64,000 nt of DNA from contig CM031879.1 in NCBI GenBank assembly GCA_018697195.1, forward strand, positions 43,326,704 through 43,390,703, in the 5' to 3' direction. Source of the stretch: Certhia americana (lineage: Eukaryota; Chordata; Aves; Passeriformes; Certhiidae). Below are positions 11,383 to 25,100 of the stretch, piece after piece. A program made the translations under genes and the position numbers. The notes beneath the pieces are model-generated. The model saw only the letters and a program-made list of their open reading frames with translations, did no database searches and was not told where the DNA came from. Position 1 is the stretch's first letter; each line of letters begins with the position of its first letter.

Positions 11383-11400
11383 TTTTTTTTTTTTTTTTTT
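11383..11400. repeat. T18 homopolymer
   Basis: Eighteen consecutive T bases after a GT/T-rich lead-in from 11355. Confidence 0.9.
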
Positions 11401-11964
11401 GAAAGTTACTTTCTACAGCAGGTATTAGGCAAACAGCAGTGGTATCGGTGTGACAACTGTGTATCCTCTAAGTACAATATCGAGATCAGTGGTATGAATA
11501 TTTTGAAAGCTATGCCATGCTTTTTAGAAATAGAGGGATTTATGTATGAAACCCACATGGGAGTACAACAGGGATCAAACCAGATAAGCATTACTCCACC
11601 TTTTCAAAAGTGTTTATCTTTGTGAAGTTGAAAAGCACTTTGATCTCATTTCGTTAATTGACAGTACTTAATTGTTGCTGTCTTCTCACAAATTTAATGC
11701 CCAGCCATGTAGTGTATACATTTATTTCACTGTTGCAAGCTGGTTTTGTTTGTGTTTCACTTTAGTGGCAATTGTGTGGCAAACTTCATGGGAAGACTAA
11801 TCTTGTACTGAGTGAAAAAATTGGTAGCTTGTCAGTATTTCAATCTCAATAATGACCAAGGCTTTTATACTTCTAGAAAGTCTCATTACCAACACCAGCT
11901 AATCATCATCATATTTTGTCAAGAGGTCTCCTCAGGATAAGGTAAATGTTAAGGAAACTCTCCT

Positions 11965-12420
11965 GTCCGACCACCCAGGCGCCCTGGCAGTCAGGCGTGC
12001 ACCAGCTGAGCTGGGACCGAAGCCCTTTCACAGCTACTCACCCCACACGCAACACAGTCAGACCAGGTCCCCTTACCTCCTCCCCGGCTCGTCCCCAGGT
12101 TGCCTATAGCACAGTCTCAGACGTCCTGATCCTTAAAATAACTTAATTTCGGTGCCATGACTAAAGAGCAAAATAACAGCCCGAGCTGATGCCTCCGAGG
12201 AGGGACCCCGAACAAAGGAAACCCTGGGCTTTTATCCCTTGAGCGTCAGCGCGTCAAGCGAGGGGCTCGTCGGCTCCTGCTGTGTCTCTGAGGGTCCGGT
12301 CCCCTGGCCGGCGCCGCAGGTCCCCCTGCCCTTTGTTACGCAAAGGGTTGGCACTCTACGGCCCCTTGCCTGAGGCTCTCGCAGCTTTCAAACCGAGCTG
12401 CCTGCGCTGAATGTATTCAT
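11965..12420. promoter_or_regulatory. CpG-rich block, outer part of a CpG island
   Basis: GC content and CpG density rise sharply over the flanking AT-rich DNA, with CpGs in CCGACC, AGGCGC, GGCGTG, GAGCGTCAGCGCG and GGCCGGCGCCGC contexts. Read on the minus strand, GGAG followed by GTAAGG at 12080-12071 is a strong splice donor, so a minus-strand first exon could end here. Coding potential is not evident. It may be a second start region of the island at 13.5-14.1 kb. Confidence 0.55.
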
Positions 12421-13500
12421 CAATAGTAAAGAAACCAAAACATTTCATATCTTGTCCTTAGATTTCACCGACGATTTAGTCTGCTCGTGATTTTCGCCTG
12501 TTTCCATGAGTTCAGTCTCTGCATAATCGTACCAGAGCCATTAGGAAGAGTATGAAGATCTGTCTCTCTGAGGGAGTTGATTGCTATGCTGCCAATCAGT
12601 TCAGCAGTCCTTTCTGGACAGAGAGTATGACTACCGGGGGGAGTCCACGTTTCAGATTACCGTGTTGTGCTATATCTTGTCCTCCTTTTTTCAGGAATAA
12701 CACTGGGCGTGAGAAACACGACGACGATCATAGCATGCTTAGGAAGGAGGGAGAAACAAACCTAATGATGATTGAGCAATTAACCTTATTCACCTGCTAA
12801 TCCCCTTTGAAGATAGGGACCTTGAAGCTGATCTAGAGTTGAAGAGAAAATCCCAGCTACTAGTGCAACCGCTCCTCTCAGTTGATGTACTTAAAAAAAT
12901 TCCCTCTAATGCCTCCATTACACAGCAGATCAACTGCTTCATGTTTTTCTACACTGAAGCTGCACTTCCTAGTAAATTGGTAGGTAGTAGCTTAACCTAG
13001 GGACCACAAGGCTTGGCTAATAGAAGTCAGTCCACCTGCATCAAAAAAGATGGAGACATTTCTTGCCACTGTTGCTTTGTGTTAAGAGCATCGAAGAATG
13101 AAAACAACTCTCAGAGGATTTACAGGCCTTGCCACACACTGAGTCACAGCACTGAGGATTCAATAACAGGAGCCCTCCAGGTCCTTGAAATGCTTCTTTC
13201 AATGAGCATCCACTCCATCACACCAAGGCTAAGCGTAAACAAACTTTTCTATCCATACACTTGTCTCGGCCACATATTGGGTTTTCCTGATAATGCCACG
13301 GAAACTCTGAAGGAGAAAGCAGACCAGCTACTCCTTGTTCTCTTTCAGCATCGGGGATCAAATTAACACCCCCGAGGGTGGGATAGCTTAATAAGACTTC
13401 GGGGGGCTTGTCTGAGGGCTCTTTTTAAAAACAAGAAAATAAACTGGTACCTGTGGGGTTGTGCAGTGAACATTGACATGGAAGAGGGGGAGGGAAGGAT
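12421..13500. other. Spacer between the two CpG-rich blocks
   Basis: Intermediate-GC sequence with scattered CpGs, several in the first 300 bases. An open frame of 117 codons (13013-13366) shows no recognisable domain. Nothing else is supported. Confidence 0.5.
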
Positions 13501-14120
13501 AGAGCTACGGGGCAGTGAGTGGAACCTCGCTCAATTTTGAGGGGCATGAGACGCTCAGGCCGCGGCCGTGGAGCTGGCAGCAGACCTGGAAAGGTCCCGA
13601 GCACAGCCTGCTCCCTGCACGGCGGGGCAGGTGGGAGGGAGAGCGGGCAGACGAGCTCCGGTGCCGCCCGCGAAGGGGCCCGGGAGCAGCGCAGGGGCTG
13701 GCTGCCTTTCCGCCGCTCCCCGCTCGCCGCCCGCGCTGTCTGGGGGCGGACGGCTGGGGCCGCTCGATGGCGGGCCGGCAGCCGCTCCGTGGCCATCCCG
13801 CCCAGGGCAGGAGGCGGCCGCAGGTCCCCGGCTCCGCGCTGCGCCCCGCGGCAGGAGCCTCGTAGCGGAGCCGGCCCGCTGGAAGCTCGGCGTGGCCGGC
13901 GGTGCGGCGGGAGGCCGGCAGTACCTGCGGGCCCCCGCAGAGGGCAGGGCCGCCCTGCGGCCGCTCCCGCTCCGCTCCGGGCCCGGCTCAGAGCCGGCCT
14001 CACTGCGGGCAGCGAGCGCGGGCGAGCCGGGGCCGTGCCCAGCCGAGCGGGAAGTGACCCGCTGGCGGGAGCCGCGACCACCGCCAGCCTTGAGCCCGTG
14101 CCCATCCTCCTGGGGTGGGC
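13500..14120. promoter_or_regulatory. CpG island, probable promoter
   Basis: About 600 bp of very GC-rich DNA with CpGs every few bases, in contrast to the AT-rich surroundings. GGGGCGGA near 13744 resembles an Sp1/KLF GC box. It lies about 6 kb past the distal NEDD1 poly(A) candidate, so it is not the NEDD1 promoter. Several long overlapping frames on both strands (up to about 243 codons) reflect the shortage of AT-rich stop codons, not coding. On the minus strand CAG followed by GTACTG near 13920 is a usable donor; on the plus strand an acceptor-like CTTTTCCAACAG follows at about 14188-14199. The most likely reading is the start of an unannotated, perhaps bidirectional, non-coding transcript. 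Confidence 0.75.
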
Positions 14121-16752
14121 TCGTCACGGCAGTGGTCTGGCGAAGCAGGATAGGTCCGTTTCGAAGAAGCCTGATAAACAGATTTTCTTTTCCAACAGTT
14201 TATGGTGAAGAGATGAAAAGCGATTTAAATTTCATCTTAGAGCTACATGAAAGCAATATCACTTTAATGAATGTTTTAATTGATAATTATTCTTGGTAAT
14301 TAAGATATGAAATATTCACTAGGACCTACATTACATTCTAGGGGCAGAAGGAAGAAGTGAAAGAATAGGATGCTATCAGATGACCTCTTTTGTGATGGTT
14401 CATTTCCTTGCACTGTGAAAATAGTAAACTTCCAAAAGCTAAAAGCAAGGGGAAAAGTAGTTTAAACTATTTCAGTGAGTTTTTATCACCTCTCTCTTAG
14501 AGGACTGGACTTTCTCTAATCCAGTCTTGTTGCAGCTATGTAGCTCTAATAGGAGAGTGAGACTTCACATGACCCCGTAGTCAGAGGTCCGAGTGACTTT
14601 AACATTGTGGGGTGCCCTGCTTCACCTCTCTCTTGCAAGAAAATGTTACCAGTGGAGATCAAGACAGCCAAACAGAAGGATTAGTCAGTATTTCTCTTCA
14701 ATTCGGCAGAGCAGTGACTAGAGCTAAAATTCTCCTCCATCATGATAAGTAGCCTATGAACCTATCTTTGTCATAAGCTTTTCGTCATTGTTGAATTCAC
14801 TTTCATTTGCCAGGAAAGTTATCTTAAGTCTTGAAACAGTCACCTTAACACAAGGTCTGACAGCTGTTGGAGAACAGCAATCCTTGCTATTGCCACACCT
14901 GTGCAAGATAACCCTGAGAGAGTGCTAGACGTGACTCCAGGGTGGCTGGGATGTTTCAATATGTGTGCAGGTGCAAACTGTGAGGGAATTAAGGCTCTTT
15001 GTAGTTCAGTCCTTTCTCTTGAAGGAGTGAGAACATGAAGTCCCCTCTTTCCCTTCCCCTTGATATGGCTTTTGGAAGCGTTTGGAGACAGCAGCTTTCA
15101 ACTGCAAAAGGAGTCTTGCTTACAGAACCATTAGTCTCTTGATGGCCACCTTTGAGTGGGCCGTATGCATATAAACGTGTATCTGTATAGTTTTCGGTTG
15201 GTTCTGGTCCTGTGAATGACCCCACTCATGGGACAACCTGATTTATTGCCTTTCAAAGCTTGGCTACAAACCATGGCATAAGGTTACTCAGCGTGGTCAG
15301 ATTTTAGTGGTTCTTCATGAGCCTTGCAGCAGAGAATGGGGGTCTGCCAGGTGCTTACAAGAGCCAGGTGGCAACTTTAGCTCTTACTTTTTATACTTAG
15401 ATGCAGTTAAGTACTTAATGCTCTTGGAGTTTTAGCATGGATTCATGTGCTTGTTTTCACTAGCTGGAAGTTCAGGTAAGGCTATTCTTTATAAGTTAAA
15501 GGAGTCAGTAATGTGATAGGGAAAGAAATACGAAGATTAGGGCCAGATGACCTTCAAACTAGTTCAACAGGGTGTGGAATTGTGATTGGAATTGTTATTT
15601 GTGGCCACAATGTCGATTGGATTCTGAATTACTTTGACTATCTTGTTTCTGTCTTTAAACAATAATAAAACTTCCTATCAGCCTCTGGTCAGTAGGAGTG
15701 GAAATATGAAGTAAATGCAACAATGAGGTTTTAAAGCCTGTGACTCACTAGCTGCTACCCTTTTAAGCTTCAGTGCACACCAGAGCATGTTCCTCAGAGA
15801 CAAATCACCTTTTTCTTCTTTTGTAGCTGTTTCAGTTTGACAAGAGACTGTGTTTGTGTGAAATGGCTGTAGTTCAGCAAGGGAGAGGATTTTTTTCTTT
15901 AATTTCTAAAGGCAGTGGACTCTGTGGCCATTCACACTTTCTCAAGAAGGAGTTACATGGCTTTGTGGATGCCATGAAAGGGTACTGGTTTCTCCCGGGG
16001 TAGACTCTTAGTTTTGATACCATGCAGCTGTAGTCCTTGGGTAAAAAAAGTCTCAGTAAGTGGCATAGATATTACAGATGCTTTTGTTTCTCTGTTTTTC
16101 CATTGAGAGAGATACTTCCAACCAGTTGTGTTCTGTTCAGAGCTGAGAGGTGGAGCAGAGAGCAACATTCCTGGGCAACATCCTAAAGAGGGTCCCCTCT
16201 CCATCCAGTGAAGATGTGTTTCTCTCCATTGAGGGTATGACTGAAAGTCCAGGTCAATAATTTAAGAGCTCGAAGTGCATGTACATCCTGCCCTTCATCC
16301 TTTTGCAGGCATGTCCAGGTTCATTTCAGGCTTGCTGCCTGTGCTGAACATTGCTGTTGGGTAGTGTGCTTAAAGGAGTGAGGGCACAGGAAGTGAAAAG
16401 GGCCTGTGAAGTCATGAAAGAGTAATTTTCGTATGAATGAAAGACCTTTTCTTCCCTTTTTTCTATTCTTCCCTGCAGTCTTCAGACTGTTTTTACCTTT
16501 CATTTGTTTACTAATGGTAATGGCCATTGGCATTTACATTAGAAAGAAGGGAACACCCACATTTCATATGACACCAAGCAAAAGCAGTTCAGGGTTTGGA
16601 TTTTAATAACGTTGGTTAAAGAAGTGTCTGTATATAGCTCTCTATAAGGAGTTGTGAATATATATTTTAAATTTTTTTTTTTCATTTTAGCTACTTTGAG
16701 ATGGTTTTTATTTTTTCTTCATCTATGACTGCACAGGTGTTGAGCTTCTGGC

Positions 16753-16769
16753 TTTTTTTTTTTTTTTTT
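16753..16769. repeat. T17 homopolymer
   Basis: Seventeen T bases. On the minus strand an AATAAA (16803-16798) precedes the corresponding A-run by about 28 bases. Confidence 0.9.
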
Positions 16770-17273
16770 CCTAGAAAACATAGTAGAGGGCTATTCTTTT
16801 TATTTGGAAAAAAGCACTATATTCCTGACTAATAGGCTTCAATAAAGCAATAACTAACAGTGTCAAAAATTTGCATAAAAGTAAAGTTTTTCAGTGTGAG
16901 ACATGTGGTGAGAAATTATACGGTAGCCAGGCCAGAAAGGTTTTCCTCGGGTCTGTTGGGTAAAGACTTGCTGTTTTTTTGTGGGGGTTTTTTGTGGGTT
17001 TTTTTGTTTTGTTTTTTTAAAATATTTTAAAACAGTATAATGAGGAATTTTTCACATTCAAGGTAAATTACTTTCTCTTGTTAATCTTAACAGTGGTCTA
17101 TAGGAACATGGTGTTTTATGACAAGTAATTAGGAGTTCAGTGGTTTTGTTTTTCCTTAAAACAATGTCTTCTCAATTTATGATATTTTCACTGTGTGCAT
17201 TTTCTGTTAAAATAGAGTAGAATGACACTTTCTTTGTTTTCTCTGTGTAATTTTCATTTCAGATATGTGCCCT

Positions 17274-17337
17274 CTTTTTTTTTTTGTTTTTTTTTTTTTT
17301 TTTTTTTTTTTGTTTTTGTTTTTTTGTTTGTTTATTT
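17274..17337. repeat. T-rich low-complexity tract
   Basis: About 64 bases of nearly pure T with single G interruptions, including T runs above 20. It reads as an A/AAC-rich tail on the minus strand, where AAAATAAAC borders it. Confidence 0.9.
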
Positions 17338-19157
17338 TGGCCTCTGGTTGCCATGTAATGGGGGATCAAGCTTAAAATGGTTTCAAGATACCATTTCTTC
17401 ATGTGAAGACTCCAGAGCTGCCAGAAATAACCAACAATTAACGCAAGTACTGTTCTGATACTTGTTTGGACCTGAGTCACACAGACGCTTGTAGCATGAA
17501 TTTGTAGCACAGGGAAAACAAACGCTCTGTGCTTGGCACCAGACATCTTCAGGTTGGAACAACCATAAGGGAGATGCAAGTGGGTGAAACCCAGGAGGAG
17601 GTAGTAAATAAAACAAGACTGGATGGCAATCAGTGTTTGGTATGAGAGAATTAATCTGAGGAGGTGTTGAAGCAGAGGAAAACAAAAACAAAGTCAAAAG
17701 TATGCTTGAGACCATATGTGAATGTTGATGGTTATTTGGTTTGAAATGTATTAGGAAAGCAAGCAGAGATGAACCTGTGGCTTCAGCTGAAAATAAAGTA
17801 CCTAGCATGTGGCTGAGGGAGGGCAGAGTAATGAACCTCTCATTTTATTGAGCTGCATGGGTTGGATAAACAACTTGTAAATAAATTTGAAACAAGTATT
17901 ATCCCATTTTAAGCAACAGTAGCTTATAAAAGTGAAACTTATGATGCTCATTGTGTTCCTTGGTTGCTTGGCTGAAGATGAATGGCTGGATTTTCCTCTC
18001 TGAGATCATAAAGCTGCATTATGTGTTATCCTGAAATTAGGGGAAAGACATAACCAACAGGTACAAAGCGTAGGAGTTTCATAGTCTGGGAATAACTGTG
18101 ATAATGGAAAGACTCGGTAAAATGCTTTAACTTCTAGATAGTGTTTTACTGTTTGCTTACAGAGAGTAAGTATAGTCTCACTGCTACAGCAGTGGAAACC
18201 ATGAAAACCACCAAGGCTGAGATAGAAAACCTGTGATTAATTTTATTATCTTAATAGTCACGTGGTGATTCACAGAAAGTGCCAGGGATTTTTCCATTTC
18301 AAATGGCTATTTTACTTGCATACTTTCTAAGTAATAAAGCTGAAATGATTTGTAACAGAGCTCAGCTGAAGTAGATGGATCTATACCAGCAGAGGATTTG
18401 TTCCAGTTTCCTCTTTTGTATTCATTAGAACAATTGGGAAACTGTTATTTTCATGATGTAATGCACTGGTAGTTTTAAGAGCTAATTCCCAAACAACGTG
18501 CTAATTGGCCTGAAATAGTGCAGTGCATGTGGTGCCCCCTTGGGATCTGAAGTTGTGGATGATCATATTTGTTAGTGGCTTCAGAAATTAAACCTCTCAT
18601 GAGTGTTTTAACTGTGCTTTTGTAAGGACTGAGTGAATAAGCGCATGATAGTTTGAAACACAGTGTTCAGAGCAATTGTTCTATATTAGGTGATTGCTGG
18701 GCAAATTAGACTTGCAGTGGAAATTTCCTTGCAGGCTACTGTGCTGAAGTTTTTGGCTCACCAGCACAGGGTTGCAAAGATGTGATAGAAGGTACAGCAC
18801 ATACCCTGCAGTAAACTTGAAACCATTTAACAACTCCTAATGGAAAAGAAAGACAGATGCTTAGAAAGAGGAGTGCAGCTTATAAACAGTGGCTTGAAAC
18901 TTATGAATTGAATTATATTTCACATAATTTTTCTGTATGTTCTATTGCCAGGATGCTATGCTTTTATATTGACACTGCTTTACTATGTTGTTGAGTGGTG
19001 GAAGAGGAGTTGGAAAGAGTTTTGACTTTTTACAGCTTTTTAAACAGTGGTGAATATTTCAGCAGTTTGGAATTTAGATTGACAATTTTAAATGGATGTG
19101 CCTGAGCAGCTCATCAGGGATACAAAATTGATTGAGATCTTGATACCTCCCCATCTG

Positions 19158-19178
19158 CCCTCCCTCCCTCCCTCCCTC
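19158..19178 (+). repeat. (CCCT)n microsatellite
   Basis: Five perfect copies of a CCCT tetranucleotide. Confidence 0.95.
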
Positions 19179-22100
19179 ATTTAGGCTTCTGAATCAACTT
19201 GATTAGCTGAACAACTCTGTTCTTAATTTTTCAGATTTGCTCAGGATGTCTCCAGAGTAGGAAAGATGATATTGCACTGGATTTCATTTGATCCATGTCA
19301 GTGATTTCATGACTGTGAGAACAGGGAATGTGTTTTGTTTTCAAATTAAAGGGTATGTTTTTTGTGTGGTGAGGTCCCAAACTCAAGGAGCAATTTCTGC
19401 AGTGAGCAAAAACCTACTGTGTGTTTGTGGGCCAAGATCAATGGTTGCATTCCTGCTGCTGAGACTCTCCTGCCTTGGGACTCATCTCTGGGCTGAATCT
19501 ACCGTGAGAGACATCGAAGGTATAAAACTGGTGGGTAAGTAGATGTTTTACTGATGAATAATGATTCAATTACATAACTATAATATCTGCTAATGGGAGT
19601 GAAGTGCAAAGTGAAAGAGTCATCGTAGGCTGGTACATGTGAAATGTGAATTAATTCAAACAATGTAGAGAACATTGGAGACTTCTGCAGTATTTTTGTG
19701 AGTGTTATATGTGCCTCATTTTAATTGCTTGATGTTATTCTGCCAAGCTGCATGAAATTAAATAAAAGGAAACTTAAAATGGAACAAACAGGAAATGAAA
19801 TAATAAGTGGAGTAAGATGTCTCTGGAGAGAATGGCAAGGGATTTGCAGTAATATTTGAGAAGTTATTAGATGTGAGAGTCCCACCTGTGTGCTTCAGCA
19901 GCCTTGTTTTTCTTACACCCATATAAAACTGCATAAACTACATCATGGAGAGAAGTAAAGATAGGAAAGGCTGCTTGCATGAGAAGCAGAGGCATTTGGG
20001 GTGGGATACAGAAGGAATGTTATGTTACATTTCTTACCCTCTCTCTGCATCCCTTACCACAACAAGTTTGCATTGGATGGAACATATAACTGAAGAAACA
20101 ATAATTTGTGAATATTTGAGTCAATGAAGTGTGGTTTCCTACAGTGTTTTCTCCACCTAGTCATTGAAATAGATGCCCGTCATCTACCACTCCCCAGTTG
20201 CCCTTATACTCCAGTACCTCTCATTTCCCTCTGGCTGCTCACCTGGCAGCCTCCTCGTGCATACCTGAAATCATGGAGCAGTACTCCAGCTCTGCCTCCT
20301 TGAATTCTTTGGGCCCTGTGCTGTAGGTGGTTGAACCTCATGCTAGACTCAGAATTTACTAGAGGAGCACTGTCAGACTGCATGATCTGTTTTTCAGCCA
20401 CCTGAGATTAGTTTGGGAAGGAGGCTAGTTTTGGCTAACTTGGTATATTGCGGGCATTATCTTCTTGCTGTGCAATCTCCAGCAGCAATAAAGACTTTTC
20501 TGGTTCCATCTGCTGTACAGTGCAGGTGCTGCTGTAATTTTTAAGTTGTTTCCTCTAGTGTTGCTTCACCTTTAGCCTTGCCATCAAAAATGGAAGCACT
20601 TGCATAGGCTGATCATCATTACATTTGCTGTTACACTGCCTAACCCTGGTCAAGTGGGAGAAATTTTTCCCTTCATAGCTGGAATTTTAGCATAATATGC
20701 ATTGCTGGTCTTGATCCTTCTCTAGCGTGTAGGCTTTGCAGTACTGCAGTTTGGTCAAAGCAGTGTGTTCAGCATGCTACTGTGATTTCAAGTGTACAGG
20801 AAGAACCAGTCTGCTGGTTGCCAGGCTGGCATATACTGTCAATTTCTTGAACACAATATTTACGTCTTAGTCAATGTGCTTTTTTTTGTTTTGTTTTTCA
20901 TTTTTTTTTCTTTTTTTCCTCACTTAATACAATGGACTTAGCATTTTTGCTGACTGTGGCTCCCACTGGAGCTGATTGAGCTGGTATTTCTGTTCTCTAA
21001 CTTCTGTTTGTGGTTTCCGTAAAGTTGAATGTAGTTGTTGGTGCTGATTATATTTTTTTCTGGCCTAAAATTTCATCCTGATTTCATCTGCACCAGATAA
21101 CCCTTCTTGGGTTTATTGAATGTTCTCCAAAATTAAAGAGAAGGCATTCTCTGTGAAGTTTTCTTAATTTGAAATGGTCTGTGATGTTTCTGCTGGAGTA
21201 AACACCTTTTGCTCTACATGTAGTCAGTTTTTTGAAGTGAGTTTGATATGGGACTCAGAGCATCAAAACCATTTGGCTTATTGAACTATAAGATGGGAAT
21301 ATTCTTTTTCTGTCAGGCTTGTGAGCTCCCTCCTGGCAAGCTGTAGTAAACCCTTAAATATTAGTATTGAAATTTTTCACACCATCTGCCTTTTTATTTA
21401 ATGCCTGATCAAAATGTTTAGGATTATTTTAAAAAATGAATATGTGGGAAAAAAATGCATTGTTTTCTCACTTGCAAAAGCCCTTTGTGTCATGGCATTG
21501 CAGGGTAGGTTTGGCAGAAGTCGACATTTTTTGAGGAAAATGCTGCTTTTATTTAATTCTTGCCAAGTTTAGAAGTCTCTGAAAAGTATGTGTCAGTAAT
21601 AAAATTCTGAGAGCTTACCTGTCATCTCTGTGCAATTAAGCAGCGGATGTCCCATCCTCGCTGAGCAAGCAGGAATGTTGCAGCCCAGGGTTGCTGTGCT
21701 TTGAACAGACCTCCCTAAGCGGTTCCTTGTTGCTGCAAGCTCAGGTTAAATCACATCCTGAAACAGAAAAGGAGCTTCTGGTTCCAAAGTACCTAGTGAC
21801 CAGCAGGTTATTTCAGTGCAGATGAAATACATGCCAGGCTGTGTCAGGAGGTAGAAAGAGGGAGGGAAGGAAGCTGAAGGAAATTAGACATGGGCCCTGG
21901 TGACTCATGGTGGGATAGGAAGGAAAGTCACCTTGGAAGATACGAGTTCTACTGGAAGATGCTGTTGTTGCTCAGAGATGTCTCTGAACCTCTTTTTAGG
22001 TTCTCAAGCCTTATCCTTTTCTAGTGTCTATAAAGAGCTACACAAGCATGAGGAAAGGATCCCTGTGAGAGCCTGAAGTCTGTCCTTGGAGCAGGAGCTG

Positions 22101-25100
22101 AGTATCAGGTTTTGCATGATGATTTCTGCTGGTCTGCATAACACAAACATTGCCACCACATCTGCACTTCGAGTTCTGTCACACAGAGATTAGTGTCTGT
22201 TGATACTGAGACAATGTTTACACTTTTTTTTCCTGTAAAATATTCACGTGTACCATATTTGAGCTTTGATTTTATATATATTTACTCCATTCTTGCATTG
22301 TTTTGGAAAACATGTTATTAGTAGATGTAAACCTGAGACATGATTTAAATAGGATGAAAGTTATTAAAATAGGAATTGTCTTGAGTTTTTTTTTCTTGTG
22401 TCATCAAATATTAATTCTTTGATTAGTATTTTATGTGGTTGAGTTTGTAGTATGAATCTTACCAGCTCCATACAGGAGGCAGAAAATACAAAGTGTGTGA
22501 TCTAACAGCTCAACAGATCTAACAGCTTTAAATTCCCCCTGCACTGCTGTGTTAGACATCAGTTTCACAGACTGTCCTCATGGATCCTGCCCACCTGCTA
22601 AGCCTCACTGCTTTATCCGTGGCTGCATCATTTCTAACCATGTCTGGTAAAGCCTTGAGGCTTTACTGGGGCTCCTGTCAGAAATAGTATGTATACCTAA
22701 TAAGTCACAGTCCTGGGGGGCTTGCCATCTGAATGGAGAAAGACACAGCAAGTAAGTGACACACTCAAGGAGAGGAAAAAGAAGAGGTGAGAGTGGGCTT
22801 GGTCAGGTGTGGTTTGGTTCGATGTAGAAGTTGGCGGGCAGCACTACCCCCATCACCAGGTTCAGTCTCTGCTGACACTGTCAGGTACAACATAAAGTCC
22901 TGTGCCGGTGAAGCTTCTCCTCAGAAACAGCTTGGCTTCATCCTCACATCAGTCAAACAATTTCCTGTGGTTCCTTTTACTGAAAAGCTGCTCTAGAACC
23001 AAACCCTTTAGCCGTCAAGTCCTTGTCATTTTGCGTTTAAAGTAATTTGTTCCCATATTAACAAGTGGCCATGTGTTCCTTGTTGTCCTCTGGTTTGAAG
23101 GATGGTTCTGTGTTTTTCATGTTTGGCTTAGGCAAATTACAGTGTTTTTTTTTTACATGAGAAGGCGTGGCTTTTACCTTATGAGCATGATTACAATAGA
23201 GTTGTTGCTTCAAGTGTGTCTCTGTAGTCACACCTGACCTACCTTTGAGCTTCTACTTTGACAGACTGTTAGCAACACAATTGCCATAGTGTAAAGGTTA
23301 GTACCAGGTAACCAGATTCAATTTGAATAGTCTGGTTTTTGGGATTTTTTTACAGAACCTGGATTTCTGGAGATTGAAGACCCAAGTCTGCTGCAGAAAA
23401 CCTGTGGTCTTCTTTAGAATTTTTAGATTCTTATATAGAATTCTGGTCAATTTCAGGGCCCTCTCTCCAAAACAGTTCTGAAAGCAACATCAGTTCTCTT
23501 GGCTGCACTTTCCTGTCTCAGGATGGAACCACAGTGACAGTTTGGAATCATCCTGAATTCACAGTTCTTATAGGCACTGCATCTTGCACTGCTAAACCTT
23601 GTTTTGTGTTCATGGACATGATTTTCTTCACTTCTGATATTCAGCTCTGTCCTGAAAGATCACTTTGAAGGGACTTCCTTAATAATGAGCTTTCTGCCTG
23701 GTAATTTCCCCTTGCTCTTCTTTAAGTAATTTATCTACTTTAGACATCTTACACTTTTGCTGACTTCTCCCCCTTTTTCCAGTTTAGCCTATGTAGTACT
23801 TTGCCAAATGATTTATTAAAACCCAAACAAATTGCATTCACATTTTTTTTGAGAATAAAATAGAAAATAGACATTTTGGACTAGTATGCCACGATCAGTC
23901 TTCTGTAATGTATTTGATCTGCTTTTGTTTTCCATTCTTTTGTCAGGATCTGTGTGCTCTCTGTAGATGACTGATGTGTCTGTGCTACCAAAATGACTTT
24001 TTTCCCTCTTTCCTTCCATGTATAGGCACCATATTTGGCTTTCCTCAGTCATGTGGTACTCCCTCATTTGATGGATTTATTTAATATCTGAGCTATCAGA
24101 CTTAAAATTTCATGTACCAGTACTTTCGGTGTTCTGTGATTAAGATTATTCTGCCACCCAGACTTGACAGCAATAAGCTCTTTGGATTTTGCTTCTATCT
24201 CAGTAATTTCTATCCCTGAGAACTCATTCTTATTAGCTGTCATGTGTCTGCTCCACTGTTCAGAATCAGTTTGGGTTTTTTTGAAAATGAGTGGTGATGG
24301 TAATTTCTTTTTGGGAGGTATGTGTACATTTAACATGAAGTCTGCCCTGCTCCAGTGAAGAACTTAATGATTCTTTCATGTGCTCACTGTGGTCATTTCT
24401 TTGCTGTTGTGGGTTTTTGTTTTCTTGGCAATTTTTGGGGTTTTTTTTGTATTTAAAATGATTCCGAAGGATTGTGTCATTCTCTATAGTCTCTTAGCAG
24501 ACTGGTTCATCTTCAGCAACACTGCTGTTATCTGTCTCATGAACTCCAAGAACACATCTGCTTGTGAGTTTTAGGACAGCAGAACATATTCAGCAGTTAC
24601 CCTTTTCATTGTGTAAGATCTCTTTTTACTGTTTCCCCTTGAAGTTATCTTATTCTGGACCCTTCTCTTACCAGACTTTCTTCCCTTGGGGTACAAGCTG
24701 ATATAGTAGCTCTGTCACTGCTTCCTTCAAGAAATTCAGCATCACTGCACATGTCTTGAAGGGTCTCTGTTGCCTTAGTGACTTTGTGGAAGCAAAGAAA
24801 ATGGTTGTGGGAGAGTAGAAGGATGATTTAGGTTGTCTTTCAAATAATAAAGAGAAGGCAATAAAAGCATGTTTGTCTGTAAAAACTACTACGGACGATA
24901 AGTAGAGCATATAATTAATCTGAAGCTAGATACTTTTTAGTATTGGGCCTTTTGTCCCCTACTGAGGAAAAGGCTCAATATTTCTGAAGTATTCTAGAGT
25001 AATTCCATTGCCAGGGGCACAGATCACAAAATAAACCTCAGAGTTTTACAGTGGTTTTTTATTTTTTGGGAAGAATTTAAATTGATCCATCTTTCTGGTT

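Larger units (their letters stand above)
14121..19156. other. Intergenic DNA
   Basis: AT-rich sequence with T-rich homopolymer tracts (listed separately). I recognise no coding exon or dispersed repeat. Confidence 0.55.

Noticed and set aside
13425..14299. Long overlapping open frames (up to about 243 codons) on both strands in the CpG island
   Set aside because: They occur in several frames and both strands of very GC-rich DNA, where stop codons are rare, and show only Ala/Arg/Gly/Pro-rich low complexity.
17259..17579. Open frames on both strands over the poly(T) tract
   Set aside because: They are products of homopolymer sequence (poly-Phe or poly-Lys).
23800..24360. Possible very old repeat (LINE-like, minus strand)
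   Set aside because: The texture suggested a retroelement, but I could not match it in order to any family.
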